A stretch of DNA of 64,000 nucleotides, from contig CANMZA010000001.1 of assembly GCA_947502305.1 (NCBI GenBank), positions 186,001 to 250,000 on the forward strand, in the 5' to 3' direction. Below are positions 62,367-64,000 of the stretch, piece after piece. A program made the position numbers and the translations under genes. How positions within the stretch are numbered: the stretch's first letter is position 1; every line of letters starts with the position of its first letter. Under the pieces are notes generated by a model that had not been told where the DNA came from, ran no database searches, and saw only the letters and a program-made list of their open reading frames with translations. The DNA comes from an uncultured Erythrobacter sp. (GTDB lineage: Bacteria; Pseudomonadota; Alphaproteobacteria; Sphingomonadales; Sphingomonadaceae).

Positions 62367-64000
62367 TCAAGCCGTTCCGGTCAGGCGCTTTTTCCAATAA
62401 TTGGTGTAGAATATGCCGTCTGGATCACGCTGCTCTCGCAGGTCGAGAAAGTCCTGAAAGCGCGGCAAGTTCGTTTTGTAATGCGCCGCCCAATCGGCAA
62501 ATTCATAGCGCGGTACGAATTTGCCCCAATGCAGGCGGAATGGGATGCCCGCGTCCCGTAAAACTTCCCAATATTGGTCAAGAAACGCCTCGTCCGTATT
62601 CGGAATGCCGGAATTGTCGCGGAACCAATACACATCAATTCGCACTGTGCCGTCTTTAAACTCATCCGATCCGTCGGTGTATCCGGGGTGCATCCATCCA
62701 GAGCTTGGCGGCCCTCCGTATATCTCGGTGGAGAAATAGCCGGTAGCGCTGTAGCCGCCCTTGTCGAACATCTCTTGATAGAGGTTCATGACCGCTTCTG
62801 CTCGGCCAATTGGCACCCAAATCTCGGTAAATTCAGTGCCGAGCAACCCGTCACTGACGGTGTTGTCCATACACAAAGAGCGCCAGTAATAATCGTTGAA
62901 GGTGGTCTCCGCGCCCTTTTTCGTGAAGCCGTTAAACAGCGGCAGAAGCATGGGAAAAGCCGCCCGCATCAGGCCGTTTACGAATCCAAGCAGGCTGCCA
63001 ATCCCGAACAATAGGACCGCAACAATGCAGCCAAACAGGAAAGTGAAGAACCGGGCAAAGCCGCCCTTGCCGCTTTGTGTCAGCACATAGGCGAGGTTTT
63101 CCAGATAGAACCCGCATTTCTGCCAGATCAATTTAATGATCCGCAACGGATTGGTGTTGCCGAACAAGACAAAGACGAGGGACCCAAGGAACATTTCCGT
63201 TTGCCCAAAAAATGTGGGCGGGAATTGTTCATAAGGAGAAAGGCCATCATTCGATGCTGGCACGCGGTCGGCGCGCCAAGTCTGGATGCGTTCAACCCCT
63301 TTTTGCGGCCACCATACAATCCGGGTGTAGGGGGCGTCTTTGAGGTATCTCTCTAGGCTGGGCTGGTTCGGAAAAGCGGTGCCATCGCCAAGAAAATCCA
63401 TTGGCGCATTGGCAACACCAATCTTGGTTGTGACCTCTGTGCCCGAAATATTGTACATCGGTACCAGCTGCATGCGGATTTTGGTGACAATCCCCATCAG
63501 GCCCATTGAGGTGCCAATGGCATCGAAACGGGCGTCGCTTTGCTCAATCCACTCCGCCTTACCCGTGCCATCGATGATCCGGTAGGCGATCGCATTATCC
63601 CAGGCATAGCGGGTCGATCCGCCTGCCGATCCGGTCGCGGTGAAGCCTGCCAGGGTCTGGTGCGTGATCCCGCCCAGCGTGTTCACCGCCCAGCCTTTCT
63701 CAAATATCTGATGGAGCAAGCTGTTTTGCCGCGTTGATACACCAAAAGGATCCTGCGGGTCCCAGCCCAAATTGATCCCCGGTTCCGCTTCGATCACGCC
63801 GTTTGCCTCGTCGGTCCAATCGAGCGCGCGCATTTGGTCAAAGGCGAGGTTTAATTCTCCAGAAGGCGGGGATTGCTGCAATGTGCGATTGGGCGGAGAG
63901 CCATCGACAGGATCGGTGTAAATGCTCCAAGCGACAGAATGCGTCGCGCCGCGTCCGCGGATTTGCAATCCATTTGCGCGCGCATGTTTAACCAGCGCAA
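62367..64000 (-). CDS. VAO-family FAD-linked oxidase, aldonolactone-oxidase-like, 5' partial
   Basis: The frame is open at the right edge (ALVKHARANGLQIRGRGATHS continues upstream), so the N-terminus with most of the FAD domain start is lost; about 544 residues are visible. FAD-domain motifs are IRGRGATHS, AEPGINLG and ATGSAGGSTRYAWDNAI. The C-terminal HWGKFVPRYEF and FYTNYWKKRL match the arabinono-/gulono-lactone oxidase (ALO) group, where the HWGK motif is catalytic. An unusual insertion around residues 255-345 of the visible part contains several hydrophobic stretches (for example FFTFLFGCIVAVLLFGIGSLLG) that look membrane-inserted. It is convergent with the CHAT gene. The substrate is unknown. 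Confidence 0.85.
   Translation of the reverse strand, partial: ALVKHARANGLQIRGRGATHSVAWSIYTDPVDGSPPNRTLQQSPPSGELNLAFDQMRALDWTDEANGVIEAEPGINLGWDPQDPFGVSTRQNSLLHQIFEKGWAVNTLGGITHQTLAGFTATGSAGGSTRYAWDNAIAYRIIDGTGKAEWIEQSDARFDAIGTSMGLMGIVTKIRMQLVPMYNISGTEVTTKIGVANAPMDFLGDGTAFPNQPSLERYLKDAPYTRIVWWPQKGVERIQTWRADRVPASNDGLSPYEQFPPTFFGQTEMFLGSLVFVLFGNTNPLRIIKLIWQKCGFYLENLAYVLTQSGKGGFARFFTFLFGCIVAVLLFGIGSLLGFVNGLMRAAFPMLLPLFNGFTKKGAETTFNDYYWRSLCMDNTVSDGLLGTEFTEIWVPIGRAEAVMNLYQEMFDKGGYSATGYFSTEIYGGPPSSGWMHPGYTDGSDEFKDGTVRIDVYWFRDNSGIPNTDEAFLDQYWEVLRDAGIPFRLHWGKFVPRYEFADWAAHYKTNLPRFQDFLDLREQRDPDGIFYTNYWKKRLTGTA

Overview
The window looks like chromosomal DNA of an alphaproteobacterium, most likely Sphingomonadales near Erythrobacteraceae. 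This rests on gene content and protein style: a heme-type TonB receptor beside a DUF6607 protein, a TorF-type porin, Rieske, GMC and acyl-CoA dehydrogenase genes, a large TpsA with the C-terminal tail style of sphingomonads, and GC-rich, tightly overlapping genes. It is an inference from family resemblance, because no rRNA or tRNA is present. Forty-one protein genes are supported; two run off the window edges. No CRISPR array, prophage or insertion sequence was seen.

Layout. (1) 1-2.9 kb: end of a heme/hemoglobin-type TonB receptor and its DUF6607 partner. (2) 2.9-10.7 kb: a catabolic block with a SnoaL-like protein, a Rieske oxygenase, a short BCCT-like transporter overlapping a choline-dehydrogenase-like GMC enzyme, an acyl-CoA dehydrogenase and an MFS transporter; together they suggest oxidation of a quaternary amine or similar small molecule. 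(3) 10.8-25.8 kb: a dense signalling island. It holds a PLP decarboxylase coupled to a SET methyltransferase, an RsbW-like kinase, a STAS protein, a pseudophosphatase sensor, a cNMP-binding protein, a HAMP sensor, an ATP/ADP-translocase-like membrane protein with HEAT repeats, a divergent active SpoIIE phosphatase, a divergent cyclase-like protein, a TorF porin and a 7TM-GAF-PAS-adenylate cyclase. (4) 26-29.3 kb: a small putative lipoprotein and a serralysin-like metalloprotease. (5) 29.3-41.9 kb: an ABC-dependent capsule export operon (Wza/KpsD, GT, KpsT, KpsM, KpsE, GT) whose first genes are a CTP:inositol-1-phosphate cytidylyltransferase-like enzyme and inositol-3-phosphate synthase, with another GT and two CDP-alcohol phosphotransferases alongside. 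(6) 42-44.4 kb: a pair of acyl-CoA dehydrogenases closed by a strong terminator. (7) 44.4-47.3 kb: a second GAF-GAF-PAS-adenylate cyclase coupled to a repetitive coiled-coil protein. (8) 47.7-62.3 kb: a two-partner secretion operon, TpsB, a 3279-residue TpsA and a TPR-CHAT protease. (9) 62.4-64 kb: a partial VAO-family FAD oxidase with a hydrophobic insert.

The best candidates for under-described biology are the cyclic-nucleotide/partner-switching island, the inositol-phosphate-headed capsule locus, and the TpsB-TpsA-CHAT operon.
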